A stretch of 64,000 bases of DNA from an uncultured Anaerolineae bacterium. GTDB taxonomy: Bacteria; Chloroflexota; Anaerolineae; Aggregatilineales; Phototrophicaceae. The translations under genes and the position numbers were made by a program. Below, piece by piece: positions 8,163-17,222 of this stretch (its first letter is position 1; each line of letters starts with the position of its first letter). The notes under the pieces are model-generated. The model was not told the DNA's origin, searched no databases, and saw only the letters and a program-made list of their open reading frames with translations. The stretch is from assembly GCA_938022205.1 (NCBI GenBank), contig CALIEB010000026.1, forward strand, positions 1 to 64,000, read 5' to 3'.

Positions 8163-9266
8163 ATGCAGGGACGCGGTGAGTGGTGGATTGCGGGAGTGGT
8201 CGTCGTTGTCGTTGTGTTTGCGCTGGCGGCGGCGTGGTTGCTTTCTTCGCCTGAAGGCAGCACGGCGGATGCTCCAACCACAGTGGCGCAAGCGCAGGAA
8301 GCAGAGGTTTCTATGACCGCGACCTCTACAGCGATTGCGACATCTATGCCTACGTTGATGGCAACGCCAACGCAGGCTAGCGTGTCGTTGTCCGTTACCC
8401 CTAGCGTGACAGTTGCTCAACCCTCCGCCTCAGCATCTGCTACGTTGGCAGTAACGTCTACGCAACGTGTCGTAACGACAGCAGCACAATCCGCGAACAC
8501 AGAAACCCCCAGCGCGACGCACACGCCGACCGCGACGCGCACGCCGACTGCCACGTCTACGCTGACGCGCACCCCGACCGTGACGCACACGGCGACCTTG
8601 ACACAGACCCCGACTGCCACGTCCACGCTGACGCGCACCCCGACCGCGACGCGCACGCCGACGCACACGGCGACAATCACACCCAGTGCGACGCAGACAC
8701 CGTTGCCGACAGAGACCCCCCAAGCGCAAGCGTGTGTGAAGCCTGCGGGGTGGGTGAGCTATCGCGTGCAGCTGGGCAACACGCTCTTCTCGATTGCGCG
8801 GGCTGTGGGCAGCACAACAGCGGCTTTGCGCGATGCCAACTGTCTTGCCGACGAAAATCTCTTGTATGAGGGGCAAGAGTTGTTTGTGCCGCGCTTGCCG
8901 TCACAACCTGTTCCTGTGTTCGGACAGCAGAGCAGCACAAGCGCGTTGCGTGCTAGCGGCTGCCTTGTGCCTGAGACGCAGCTTAGCGCACCTGCGGTTG
9001 GAGCGCGTGTGAGCGGCACGTTTGATTTGATAGGGACGGCAACACGCGATAGCTTTTGGTACTACAAAATTGAGATACGGCGCGACGGTGTCAGCGGCTA
9101 TGATTTTTACGCAGATGGCTACACGCCTGTGCAGGATGGGGTATTGGCACGCATTGACACGCGCATCTTTGGCACAGGGCTTTACTTTGTGCGCTTGTCG
9201 GTTGTCGACGAGAGAGGCAGCATCAAGGCGGATGCTTTCTGCGAGATACCGCTGTATTTTGAATAA
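8163..9266 (+). CDS. Membrane-anchored LysM protein with Thr-Pro linker
   Basis: One N-terminal membrane helix (about 9-29, very Val-rich) is followed by a Thr/Ser/Pro linker, strongest at about 112-190, built from TPTAT-like units. A LysM domain follows (about 198-243, VQLGNTLFSIARAVG), then a C-terminal beta-sandwich of about 90 residues. LysM binds the glycan chain of peptidoglycan, so the protein probably sits at the cell wall. The linker type is common in Chloroflexota. The GTG-started kinase is 11 bp upstream and the LCP gene about 75 bp downstream, which suggests a cell-envelope cluster. A 7-bp inverted repeat (AACGGCA / TGCCGTT) lies just after the stop but has no T tract. Confidence 0.85.
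   Translation: MQGRGEWWIAGVVVVVVVFALAAAWLLSSPEGSTADAPTTVAQAQEAEVSMTATSTAIATSMPTLMATPTQASVSLSVTPSVTVAQPSASASATLAVTSTQRVVTTAAQSANTETPSATHTPTATRTPTATSTLTRTPTVTHTATLTQTPTATSTLTRTPTATRTPTHTATITPSATQTPLPTETPQAQACVKPAGWVSYRVQLGNTLFSIARAVGSTTAALRDANCLADENLLYEGQELFVPRLPSQPVPVFGQQSSTSALRASGCLVPETQLSAPAVGARVSGTFDLIGTATRDSFWYYKIEIRRDGVSGYDFYADGYTPVQDGVLARIDTRIFGTGLYFVRLSVVDERGSIKADAFCEIPLYFE
8500..8735 (+). repeat. In-gene tandem repeat coding for Thr-Pro linker
   Basis: The DNA is built from short ACGCGCACCCCGACC-like units. On top of this, a longer unit recurs with a 66-bp period (CGACTGCCACGT at 8545 and again at 8611). This explains the long minus-strand shadow ORFs here. Confidence 0.8.
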
Positions 9267-9341
9267 CGGCACTTGTGCAAACCATTTGCCGTTGGCTAAA
9301 CTTACTTCCTTAGTTTTTGATGATTTGGGAAAGAAGTGTGC

Positions 9342-10940
9342 ATGACCCCCTCGCGTCCTTCGTTTTTAGCGCGCTTAGTGCGTTTTTTCTCGTTTTTCTT
9401 GTTTGTTTTTGTGCCGTTTTTGCTGCTGATTGGCTCGCTGTGGATGGCATGGCGTGTCGTCGACCTCGCCAGCGCGCAAGCGGCAACAAGCGACGTGCTG
9501 CGCAGCCGTGCGCAGGATTATGCGCTGACGGCAACCGCTATCAACCAACTGACAGATGACGAGGCGCACGCTGCATCTAGGCGGTTAGCTGCCCAATTTG
9601 TGACCAACACACCTGATTTTGTGCCGCCTACGGCTACGCCCATTCCGCTGCCGACACAGCCGCCTGCACAAAGCACGCCTATCCCTATTCCAACGTTCTT
9701 TCCACCGCGCGCGGCATCTATCACCGAAATTGCGGGAACGGCTGTGCCTACGCCTGTTCCGTTAATCCCGCGCAACTATGAACTGGTCAACGTTGTGCTG
9801 CTTGGCTCGGATGACGAGGTCGTTGGTGACGGCATTACGCGCACGGACACGATGATTATTGTGTCGATTAACACGGAACGCCGCAGCGTGTCGATGCTTA
9901 GTTTGCCGCGTGACTTATTCGTCTACGTGCCAACGCCGACAATGACGCGCCTTAACACTGTGTACGGCATCGGCGAGAGCTTCGGCTGGAGTGGCGGCGG
10001 ATTTGGCTTGCTGCGCGAGACGATTTTCTACAACTTTGGCATCAACGTACACTATTACGCTAAGGTGAACTTTAGTGGCTTTGAGCGCATTATTGACACG
10101 TTGGGTGGGGTAGAAATCGCTGTCGACTGCACCTATCAGGACTACTATCCTGTGGAAGATTTTGACATTTCGCGCCCGATAGAAGAGAACTACAAGCTGC
10201 GCACGCTGCCGATTGGCTACTACAAGATGAACGGCTTTGACGCGCTTTGGTACGCGCGCACGCGCCGCTTAACGACCGATTTCGACCGTGGACGGCGGCA
10301 GCAGCAGCTTTTGCGGGCGATGCTGCGGGCGGGCTTGCAAAGCGGGCAGCTGGCTAACTTGCCAACGCTGTGGGGCGAATTGACGCAAGTGGTGCAGACG
10401 AACATGCCGTTCGACGTGATGTTGGGGTTGCTGCCGATTGCGCTGAATCTCGATGTTAGCCGTATTCAAGATTACACGTTGGTGCGTACCTATCACACCA
10501 CGCCGTGGCAGCCTACGAGCGGTAGCCTAGCCGGACAGTCTGTTCAGCTGCCTAATTATGAGCCAATTCGCCAGCTTCTGACCGAATTCTATCAACCGCC
10601 TACTGACAGCCAAATTGCTTTGGCGCGGGTGCGCATTGAAGTTTACAACGGCACGGCAAACGCAGATTGGGACAAAGTGGCGGCGGAGCGGCTGCGTTAC
10701 TTGGGATTGCCGGCGGTGGCGATGGGGCAAGCCGACACGGATACCTATGCGGATACCGTAATTATTGACCGTGTGGCGGAAGAAAAGGGCAGCCCTTTGC
10801 CGCGCATCCTGCGTGAACTTAACGCAACTGCCGCTAACGTGCGCGTGCAACCCGACCCTAATCGCACGCATGAGTATACGATTATTGTGGGGGCAAGCTA
10901 TAACTCTTGCCCCGTTAACGTGCTGCCGATTGACCAGTAG
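9342..10940 (+). CDS. LytR-CpsA-Psr (LCP) family glycopolymer transferase
   Basis: LCP enzymes move lipid-linked wall glycopolymers onto peptidoglycan outside the membrane. An N-terminal membrane helix (about 13-37) and a Pro/Thr-rich stalk precede the LCP domain, which shows TRTDTMII, SLPRD, the Asp-containing DTLGGVEI and the basic YARTRR...DFDRGRRQQ segment of the pyrophosphate-binding site. A C-terminal LytR_C domain follows (RIEVYNGTAN to the end). I chose ATG 9342, which follows GGGAAAGAAG; the track begins two codons earlier at a GTG. It ends 3 bp from the convergent FtsK-like gene. Confidence 0.92.
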   Translation: MTPSRPSFLARLVRFFSFFLFVFVPFLLLIGSLWMAWRVVDLASAQAATSDVLRSRAQDYALTATAINQLTDDEAHAASRRLAAQFVTNTPDFVPPTATPIPLPTQPPAQSTPIPIPTFFPPRAASITEIAGTAVPTPVPLIPRNYELVNVVLLGSDDEVVGDGITRTDTMIIVSINTERRSVSMLSLPRDLFVYVPTPTMTRLNTVYGIGESFGWSGGGFGLLRETIFYNFGINVHYYAKVNFSGFERIIDTLGGVEIAVDCTYQDYYPVEDFDISRPIEENYKLRTLPIGYYKMNGFDALWYARTRRLTTDFDRGRRQQQLLRAMLRAGLQSGQLANLPTLWGELTQVVQTNMPFDVMLGLLPIALNLDVSRIQDYTLVRTYHTTPWQPTSGSLAGQSVQLPNYEPIRQLLTEFYQPPTDSQIALARVRIEVYNGTANADWDKVAAERLRYLGLPAVAMGQADTDTYADTVIIDRVAEEKGSPLPRILRELNATAANVRVQPDPNRTHEYTIIVGASYNSCPVNVLPIDQ

Positions 10941-10943
10941 CAA

Positions 10944-12545
10944 CTAGGAAGACTGCTTAAGAAAGCGCGGCGTGGGGTCGTCCGTATCTTCGAGGATGCC
11001 TTCACGCTGCAAATAGGCGATGAGCGCGTTGGCTTCTGGCTCCTCGAGATAGAAGATGTCGTGTAGCGCGCCCACGCTCAACCAACCTAAGTATGCGGCG
11101 AGTGCTTTAGCTTGGGCAAACAAAGACGGCATGTCGCCTGTTGTTGCCTTAAACTGTTCCGTTGTGCGTTGTTTGTCGCTTGTGCTTGGCTCGCGGTCAA
11201 GCAAGATAGCGGTGTGACGTAGCAACGGCTGCTCTTTGTTAGCGGCGGGCTTTTCGCTGGATGCGGGCGGCGTGGCAACTTCAACGGCGGGCAGCAAGTC
11301 TGTCACACCCGTGCGCCCGCTGATTGTCGTCTCGTTGGGGTTTTCGCTGCTACGTTGCTGGCGCATTTGTTGCCAATAGGCGACGGCGTTAATCAGCTCG
11401 CCGTTGCTGGTCGAGCAAAGTTCAACGGGGTTAATGACTGTCTTACCTTGCTCATGCTCGACCACGAAGGCATCGACAAACCGCAACAGCGACGGGTGAA
11501 AATCTGGCACTTGGTCAACCAGCGACTTGGCGGCGGTGCGCATGACAATTTGCGTTTTGAACTGCTCGTTGAGCTTGGGCAGTGCGTTGAGGTCGTTGGT
11601 AGTGACGATAAAGTGCAAGCCGAAGCTGGCGCACGTAGGCAATAACCCCATAATGGTCTTTAGCACAGAGGATTCTGCGGTGTTAAACGCCGGGTCGGTG
11701 ATGGGGTCAACGACGACGAGCAAACGCGGGAGCGTGGGCATCTTATGCTCGCGTGCGTGGGCATTATAAGCGTCGAGGTCATCTGTTTGCAATTCTTTGA
11801 ACACGTCTTTGCGGCGCGCTACTTCTTTTTGCAACCCGTCTAGGATGCGCTGGAATGCCTCTTTTTGCGTGACTAGGCGACCGAGCGCGTGCGGAATGGC
11901 GACAAGCGGCTTGAAGGCTTCGGTGTCTTTGCCGGCTAGAATGAGGCGCAGCTCGCTCGGCGTGTTGAGCAGCACGAACGTGAGCAGCGCGCTGCGCAGG
12001 AAATGCGTTTTGGCGTTGTCCGCACCGACAACTAGCAGGTGTTTAATGGTGTTTAAGTCGCGCACGATGAGGTCTTGTTCAAGCGTAATGCCCAGCGTGA
12101 AGGCGTTGTAGCTTTTGGCGGCGCGGAAGGTGTTGCGCACCAGCAGGCGGCGTAGGCTGAGCGGGCGATGGGCATTGGTGCGCAGCAGAATGCCGACGGT
12201 GCTTTCGTCTTCGCGTAGCTTGGGGATAAAGCCTATCAACCAATCGTTGTGCGACTCGGCAACGCGGGCGAGGCTGCGGCGGATTTCGGTGGTGGTAATC
12301 GTGCGGCGGTTGCCAAGCCTGCCAACAGTTTCTGGGCGCGCGACGTAGAGCGTGTAAGACGGCATGGAGCGCACGTTGATAATCTTGGCGGGCGTTTCCA
12401 TGTCAGCAAGCTCACGTTGGATAGTGAGCATGTGTTCGCGTATTGAGCCGTCGCCGCCGGGTGGGGCTGCGCCTTGTTCTAAAATGTCGGCTATCGAAGG
12501 TGTAAGCCAATTGGTTTCGTCCACACGACTGTAAAGCTCTGGCAT
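10944..12545 (-). CDS. Soluble FtsK/SpoIIIE-like protein with degenerate ATPase motifs
   Basis: The architecture follows the FtsK motor: a beta-domain-like N-terminal part (about 60-165), the alpha ATPase core (about 166-330, with IPHALGRLVT and RRKDVF...AYNAHA matching FtsK), and a gamma-like winged helix at the C-terminus (FAQAKALAAYLGWLS to REGIL). There are no membrane helices. The P-loop reads GADNAKT (174-180), one residue short and without the Gly before Lys, and Walker B reads LLVVVDP instead of VDE. ATP hydrolysis is therefore doubtful. A role as a DNA-binding or regulatory relative of FtsK is possible but only inferred. AAAGG precedes the ATG. Confidence 0.78.
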   Translation of the reverse strand: MPELYSRVDETNWLTPSIADILEQGAAPPGGDGSIREHMLTIQRELADMETPAKIINVRSMPSYTLYVARPETVGRLGNRRTITTTEIRRSLARVAESHNDWLIGFIPKLREDESTVGILLRTNAHRPLSLRRLLVRNTFRAAKSYNAFTLGITLEQDLIVRDLNTIKHLLVVGADNAKTHFLRSALLTFVLLNTPSELRLILAGKDTEAFKPLVAIPHALGRLVTQKEAFQRILDGLQKEVARRKDVFKELQTDDLDAYNAHAREHKMPTLPRLLVVVDPITDPAFNTAESSVLKTIMGLLPTCASFGLHFIVTTNDLNALPKLNEQFKTQIVMRTAAKSLVDQVPDFHPSLLRFVDAFVVEHEQGKTVINPVELCSTSNGELINAVAYWQQMRQQRSSENPNETTISGRTGVTDLLPAVEVATPPASSEKPAANKEQPLLRHTAILLDREPSTSDKQRTTEQFKATTGDMPSLFAQAKALAAYLGWLSVGALHDIFYLEEPEANALIAYLQREGILEDTDDPTPRFLKQSS

Positions 12546-12658
12546 GGTAAACCTTTTGCGTGCTGTTCAATATCTATTAAAATTGTAGCGTATAACGCGA
12601 ACGGTGTCGCCTAAAAGTCTAGGAAAAAAGCTCAACTTGTGTGAGGAAATGGTTTAGC

Positions 12659-13168
12659 ATGATAAAAAGACTGGTATGGTGGGTGGAGCTGCTGCTGTTG
12701 GTGGCAGCATGTTCATCACCGGATGCGGCGGCGACGGCAACGCGCGAGGCACAGCGCGTGCAGCTTGCGCCTTTGCAAATCACCCCTGTTTTTAGCGGTG
12801 TGTGCCAACAAGATAGCTACTTGCTGGAAAGTTGGCTTGGCATGGCACAGGCGCAAATGGTCAATCTTGTCCGCTACGTGGAGGATGGGCTGAAGCGTGA
12901 CCGCCAGCAGCAGGGTGAACTCGTGGAAATTTTGGTTGGCATGCGCAATCACCTCGTTGGTGTTGCCGCGCCTGACTGTGTGCAGACCACGCACGTGCTG
13001 CTCTTGGGCAGCTTAGATGTTGGCTTAGATGTGTTAAAAGCGTATAGTCGTGGTGATTTTGGGCAGATGAACGCGCTGAAAAGCACATTTGACAGCCAGC
13101 GCGCTGTGCTTGAGCAGCAGCTCACCCTGTTGGGCGAGATGCTGCAAGCGATGATCGACGCGGAATAG
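12659..13168 (+). CDS. Small lipoprotein of unknown function
   Basis: A short basic N-terminus and a hydrophobic core end in the lipobox LVAAC, so the mature protein is expected to be lipid-anchored outside the membrane. The remaining ~150 residues are mostly helical by composition, with two spaced Cys (GVCQQD, APDCVQ). I recognise no family. ATG 12659 gives a compact signal peptide and has GAGGA about 12 nt upstream; a GTG six codons earlier is the alternative. It is convergent with the oppC-like gene, 5 bp away. Confidence 0.7.
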   Translation: MIKRLVWWVELLLLVAACSSPDAAATATREAQRVQLAPLQITPVFSGVCQQDSYLLESWLGMAQAQMVNLVRYVEDGLKRDRQQQGELVEILVGMRNHLVGVAAPDCVQTTHVLLLGSLDVGLDVLKAYSRGDFGQMNALKSTFDSQRAVLEQQLTLLGEMLQAMIDAE

Positions 13169-13173
13169 GCGCG

Positions 13174-14154
13174 TTAATCGGTTGATGTGGGGTCGAAAGC
13201 ATCGCGCAAGCCATCTCCGATGATAAACAAGCACAGCACGGTGATGAAGATGAGCAAACCCGGCAGGATGACCAAGTGCAAGCCCATCGTGAAATAAGTT
13301 TGCGCATCGGTCAGCATGTTGCCCCAGCTTGGCGTGGGGACTTTGACCCCGATGCCTAAGAAGCTCAGGGCGGCTTCGGCGAGGATAAGCCCACCGATGT
13401 CGCTGGCAAGCACGATAATCACAATCGAAAAGACGTTTGGCACGATGTGAACGAACATGATGCGCGTGGGGGACGCGCCTAAAGCGCGTGCGCTGAGGAT
13501 GTACTCACGCTCACGGATGGAGAGTGTTTCGCCGCGCACGAGGCGCGTTGTTCCGGTCCACCCTAGCAAGCCCAAGATAATGATGAGCGCGAAAGGTCCG
13601 CCGAAGATGCCGCGTGCGAGGTCGGGGTTGCGCAAAATCACTGCGGAAATAATCAGCAGCAAAAACAGCGTCGGCACAGAGTTCAGCGTGGTAATGACCC
13701 AGTTGATGAAGTCATCGATAACTCCGCCGTAAAACCCGGTGACGACCCCTAAGGTGATACCAATGGCTAACGATAAAATGGCGGCAAAGAAGCCGATGCT
13801 CAAGGAGACTTGCCCTGCGTAGAGCAGGCGCACGAACACATCGCGCCCCAAGTCGTCCGTTCCCAAGATGTGCTTGGGGTTGCAATCGCCGCCAACGTTC
13901 AGTGCGGGGATGCAAATGGGCGCAAATTTCTCGCGGATATTGGTCTTAGTGTAGCTTACTTCAAGCGCACTTTCGAAAACAGGCGCAAGGAACGCCATAA
14001 CGGTTAGAAAAATAAGCACCGCCAGAGCGGTAAGCGTGAGCTTGTCACGCGACAGGCGACTGAGCGCGCGCTGCGTGAGCGACTTGCTCACAATCGTTTC
14101 TTCTGTATTAAGTTGGGCGATGCTTTGAGCAGTTGCGGATGGAGATGTTGTCAT
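13174..14154 (-). CDS. Oligopeptide/dipeptide ABC transporter permease, OppC type
   Basis: An inner-membrane permease subunit of the Opp/Dpp importer class. It has a first membrane helix near residue 45, a periplasmic loop with the typical GTDDLGRDVFVRLLYAG segment, and five further helices. The ATPase-contact EAA loop is readable (SARALGASPTRIMFVHIVPN). It is 326 residues long, with an N-terminal extension of about 35 residues. It is the last gene of a three-gene run (binding protein, OppB, OppC). No OppD or OppF ATPase follows. Confidence 0.92.
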   Translation of the reverse strand: MTTSPSATAQSIAQLNTEETIVSKSLTQRALSRLSRDKLTLTALAVLIFLTVMAFLAPVFESALEVSYTKTNIREKFAPICIPALNVGGDCNPKHILGTDDLGRDVFVRLLYAGQVSLSIGFFAAILSLAIGITLGVVTGFYGGVIDDFINWVITTLNSVPTLFLLLIISAVILRNPDLARGIFGGPFALIIILGLLGWTGTTRLVRGETLSIREREYILSARALGASPTRIMFVHIVPNVFSIVIIVLASDIGGLILAEAALSFLGIGVKVPTPSWGNMLTDAQTYFTMGLHLVILPGLLIFITVLCLFIIGDGLRDAFDPTSTD

Positions 14155-14169
14155 ACGGGAATTCCACGG

Positions 14170-15261
14170 TTAATCAAAGCGTATGCGCGGGTCGATAAGC
14201 GCGTAAAGAATGTCGGAGAGCAAATAGCCCAAAATGGTGGCGATAGCAGAGATGACCACCACAGCCATGATGATGGGGTAGTCGAGCTGTAGCACCGCGT
14301 CGATGCCGACTTGCCCTAGCCCGGGCCAAGAGAAAACTTTTTCCGTGATGGCAGCCCCGCCGAGCAACCCTGTGATGGACGGACCTAAGAACGTGGCGAT
14401 GGGGATGAGGGCGTTGCGTGCGCCGTGCCGAAACCACACGGTGCGATTGTCCAAACCTTTGGCGCGGGCGGTGCGCATGTAGTCCTGATTGATGACATCG
14501 AGCATGGAAGCGCGCATAAAGCGCGAAAAGCCGGCAATGCCACCTGTTGCTAGCACAAAGGTAGGCAAAATCAGGTAGTTAAGCCGCTCCCAGATGGGTG
14601 GTAATCCCACAGAGGTTGGCGGACGTCTGCCACCCATTGGCAGGAATGGTCCCCCGTTAGCGTCTTTAAGCAGTACGCCGAAGATGATGATAAGCACTAA
14701 GCCCAGCCAAAAGACCGGCACAGCGTTAAAGATAACGGCAAGCACGCGCGTGGTATTATCAAAGATACGTCCCCGTTTGACAGCGGCATAAATGCCAATT
14801 GGCAGCCCGACGACGATGCTCACCAGCAGCGAGGCGACCCCAAGCTCTAAGGTGGCAGGGATGCGCTCCGCGATGATGAGGTCGACCGGGCGACGTTGAA
14901 TAAATGACTTGCCCCAGTCCCCGCGCAGGAAGCCCTTGCTCATGCCCGGTGGCTCTGGGATGCCGTCCCCGTCTGCATCGAGGGGCAAGATGAAGCTACC
15001 GTCAGCGATGCCGTCGCCGTCGCTGTCCCAACGCATCCAGTCGTCACCTAACAGCCAGCGTAGATACTGAATTGGGATAGGGTCGTTTAAGCCTAAAACA
15101 GCGGCAACTCGGGCGAGTTGTTCGGGGCGCGTGTTGGGACCGAACAGCAGGGCGCGCACGGGACCACCCGGCGCAAAGGACATGAGCAGATAAGAGAGAA
15201 TTGTAATGCCAAGAAGGGTCGGAATAGATTGTAAAAGCCGACGCGCAATATACCTAATCAT
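14170..15261 (-). CDS. Oligopeptide/dipeptide ABC transporter permease, OppB type, with DxDGDG insert
   Basis: The partner permease of the downstream OppC subunit. The N-terminus (YIARRLLQSIPTLLGITIL) and the EAA loop (RTARAKGL...RHGARNALIP) are typical of DppB/OppB. The periplasmic loop after the first helix carries an unusual insert with two acidic Gly-rich loops, DSDGDGIADG (79-88) and DADGDGIPEP (95-104), like calcium-binding loops. The normal loop then resumes at LRGDWGKSF. The OppC start lies 15 bp past its stop. Confidence 0.92.
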   Translation of the reverse strand: MIRYIARRLLQSIPTLLGITILSYLLMSFAPGGPVRALLFGPNTRPEQLARVAAVLGLNDPIPIQYLRWLLGDDWMRWDSDGDGIADGSFILPLDADGDGIPEPPGMSKGFLRGDWGKSFIQRRPVDLIIAERIPATLELGVASLLVSIVVGLPIGIYAAVKRGRIFDNTTRVLAVIFNAVPVFWLGLVLIIIFGVLLKDANGGPFLPMGGRRPPTSVGLPPIWERLNYLILPTFVLATGGIAGFSRFMRASMLDVINQDYMRTARAKGLDNRTVWFRHGARNALIPIATFLGPSITGLLGGAAITEKVFSWPGLGQVGIDAVLQLDYPIIMAVVVISAIATILGYLLSDILYALIDPRIRFD

Positions 15262-15298
15262 GAAGTTTCCTAAAACACATAGTAAGCGATGACGGATG

Positions 15299-15330
15299 AA
15301 AAGGGGACAGCACTGGGCTGTCCCCCTTTT
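15299..15330 (-). terminator. Hairpin between binding-protein and permease genes
   Basis: On the minus strand a GGGGACAGC-type stem with one bulged base and a short loop is followed by TTTT. It is placed just after the binding-protein stop, where it could end most transcripts or protect their 3' end, so that the binding protein is made in excess over the permeases. Confidence 0.65.
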
Positions 15331-15345
15331 GGTAACGTGGCAGCG

Positions 15346-17070
15346 TTAGTTCTGGCGCACGTACCACGTTTCAATCTTGTCGTATGGGAAGCCACCGAAT
15401 TCGGTCCAAGGCACGACCTTCTCGCTGGCTGCATAGAAGCCCGTGATGGCATACAGCGGCACGTAAGGCAGGTCGGCTTGCATCAACGCGGAAATCTCAT
15501 CGTAGATGGCTTTGCGTTCGACGGGGTCGCAGCCCGGCAGGTTGAGAGCCTTCGCCATCAGCTCATCCACAACGGGATTGTAGTAGGACACGCTGTTGCT
15601 GCCTGCGCCTAGAATGTCGCTTTGGCTGCTGAACAACTGCGTCGGGTCGGGGTCGGACAACACGCCTGCGCCCCAGCCAAGAATGAAGGCATCGAAGGTT
15701 TGCCCGTCGATGATGTCCAGAATGGTCGTAAAGTCGACCGTCTGGAAGTTCACCTCAAAGCCGATTTCTTGCAGTTGGTCTTGCACGATGGCACCGATAG
15801 CCTCACGGCGGCTGTTGCCTTGATTGGTGTAGAGCGTGAAGCTCAAGGGCGTGCCGTCAGGCGCATACTTCGCGCCTTGCGCGATGCGCGGCGTGGCGGG
15901 ATTGTTGTCGTGGTCAACCCAGCCTGCTTCTTCCAAAAGCGCGATGGCGGCAGCGGGGTCATAAGGAATCAACGGCAGGTCTTCAGGATAGCCCCACGTG
16001 CCGGGCACTTGGTAGGCATTCATGCGCTGACCGTAACCGAACACAGCCCCATCCACGATGTCATCGATGTTGAGCGCAAGCGCAACAGCGCGGCGCACGC
16101 GGTTGTCGCCGAAGAGCGGGTGATGACCTTGGTCAATGCGGTTGCCGTTCTCGTCGTAGCCGCTTTGCGGGTTGGTCGGGTCCGCATAGTTCAACGCGAG
16201 ATAGTCCCACACGTTGCCGGGGCTGAATTCCAATGTCTTGATACCTGCGGCAGCCTTTACGTCATCGCGGCGGTTCGGAGGAACGAAGCTGATGATGTTG
16301 GAATCGCCAGCGAGGAAGCGTTCAATCAAGATGTTTTGGTCAGGCACGTTCAGGTAGATATAACCCGTCGGGATGACTTGCCCGTTGATTGCGCCGCCGT
16401 AGTTCTGGTTCGCCAACAGCGTGAACTGCTCGCCGGGGCGGAATTCGCTGAAGTTGAACACGCCGCCGGTTACGTCGGGTGCTTGGTTGTAGTCCATGTC
16501 GTTGATTTCGGCGAAGTCTTTGGGGAAGACGTGCGACGGCACAACGCCAAGCGTGCCAATCGGCAGAGCCGTGCAGGAGGCTTCCTTGAACTTCACGACA
16601 AACTTATCGGGGCTGGGGGTGGTCACGCTTTCGATGAAGATGGGGTAATAGGTGCCAGCGAAGCCTTGCACCAGACCGCTAGAGAGCGCGTCCCAGTAGT
16701 ACTGCACGTCAGCGGACGTAATCGGCGTGCCGTCTGTCCACGTCCAATCGGTGCGCATGGTGTAGGTATAGGTCAAGCCGTCCTCGCTGATTTCCCAGTC
16801 GATGATGAGCGCATCATCCTGACCTTTTTGCGGCAGCTTGGTGGCGGGGTCGATGCTTAGCATCCCGGGGAAGATAAAACCGATAATGGTGTTAGACGCG
16901 CTGTCATTGGCGATAAGCGGGTTGAGCGAGGACACGCTGCTGCCCCCGAAATAGCCTTCGATAATGAAGCCGCCTTCACCCGGAGCGGGTACGTTCTCTT
17001 GTGCTGCCATCGGCACGATGAGCAACGCCAACAGCGCGCTGAGCAGCACAACCTTCAATAAGTTTTTCAC
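15346..17070 (-). CDS. Oligopeptide-type ABC transporter substrate-binding protein (SBP_bac_5)
   Basis: An extracytoplasmic binding protein of the OppA/DppA class. The signal peptide (LLKVVLLSALLALLIVPMAAQ) has no lipobox Cys, so it may be released or held by other means. Family features include the WTDGTPITSADVQYYWDAL segment and the C-terminal YDEISALMQADLPYVPLY. I chose the GTG at 17070, with AAGGAGC six bases upstream; the TTG 12 codons earlier in the ORF track is unlikely. The gene opens the importer operon. The ligand (peptide, glycoside or other) cannot be told. Confidence 0.92.
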   Translation of the reverse strand: MKNLLKVVLLSALLALLIVPMAAQENVPAPGEGGFIIEGYFGGSSVSSLNPLIANDSASNTIIGFIFPGMLSIDPATKLPQKGQDDALIIDWEISEDGLTYTYTMRTDWTWTDGTPITSADVQYYWDALSSGLVQGFAGTYYPIFIESVTTPSPDKFVVKFKEASCTALPIGTLGVVPSHVFPKDFAEINDMDYNQAPDVTGGVFNFSEFRPGEQFTLLANQNYGGAINGQVIPTGYIYLNVPDQNILIERFLAGDSNIISFVPPNRRDDVKAAAGIKTLEFSPGNVWDYLALNYADPTNPQSGYDENGNRIDQGHHPLFGDNRVRRAVALALNIDDIVDGAVFGYGQRMNAYQVPGTWGYPEDLPLIPYDPAAAIALLEEAGWVDHDNNPATPRIAQGAKYAPDGTPLSFTLYTNQGNSRREAIGAIVQDQLQEIGFEVNFQTVDFTTILDIIDGQTFDAFILGWGAGVLSDPDPTQLFSSQSDILGAGSNSVSYYNPVVDELMAKALNLPGCDPVERKAIYDEISALMQADLPYVPLYAITGFYAASEKVVPWTEFGGFPYDKIETWYVRQN

Positions 17071-17122
17071 AGAAAAGCTCCTTTGTAAAACAACATCGAT
17101 AAACAAAACTGCTTAGTATTGA

Positions 17123-17131
17123 TTTATACCA
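17123..17131 (-). promoter_or_regulatory. Promoter of the oligopeptide importer operon
   Basis: On the minus strand TGGTATAAA fits an extended -10 box about 53 bp before the GTG start. No clear -35 is seen. Confidence 0.45.
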
Positions 17132-17173
17132 CATTTGGCACGATAACACATGTGCAAATTAAACGAAAATGAA

Positions 17174-17216
17174 CGCCTGCTGCTGGCAAATGATAAACAA
17201 CAGCCAACAGCAGGCG
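17174..17216 (-). terminator. Rho-independent terminator of the decarboxylase gene
   Basis: A 14-bp stem (CGCCTGCTG...) with one G-U type mismatch and a 15-nt loop lies 6 bp after the decarboxylase stop. It is followed on the minus strand by TTCATTTTCGTTTAATTT. Confidence 0.7.
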
Positions 17217-17222
17217 CATGCC

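Noticed and set aside
8417-8680. Val-rich repetitive minus-strand ORFs
   Set aside because: Produced by the Thr-Pro linker repeat of the LysM gene.
15622-16860. 412-residue ORF on the plus strand
   Set aside because: It lies wholly opposite the oligopeptide-type binding protein, which has a signal peptide, ribosome site and clear family features. The opposite frame has no recognisable domain.
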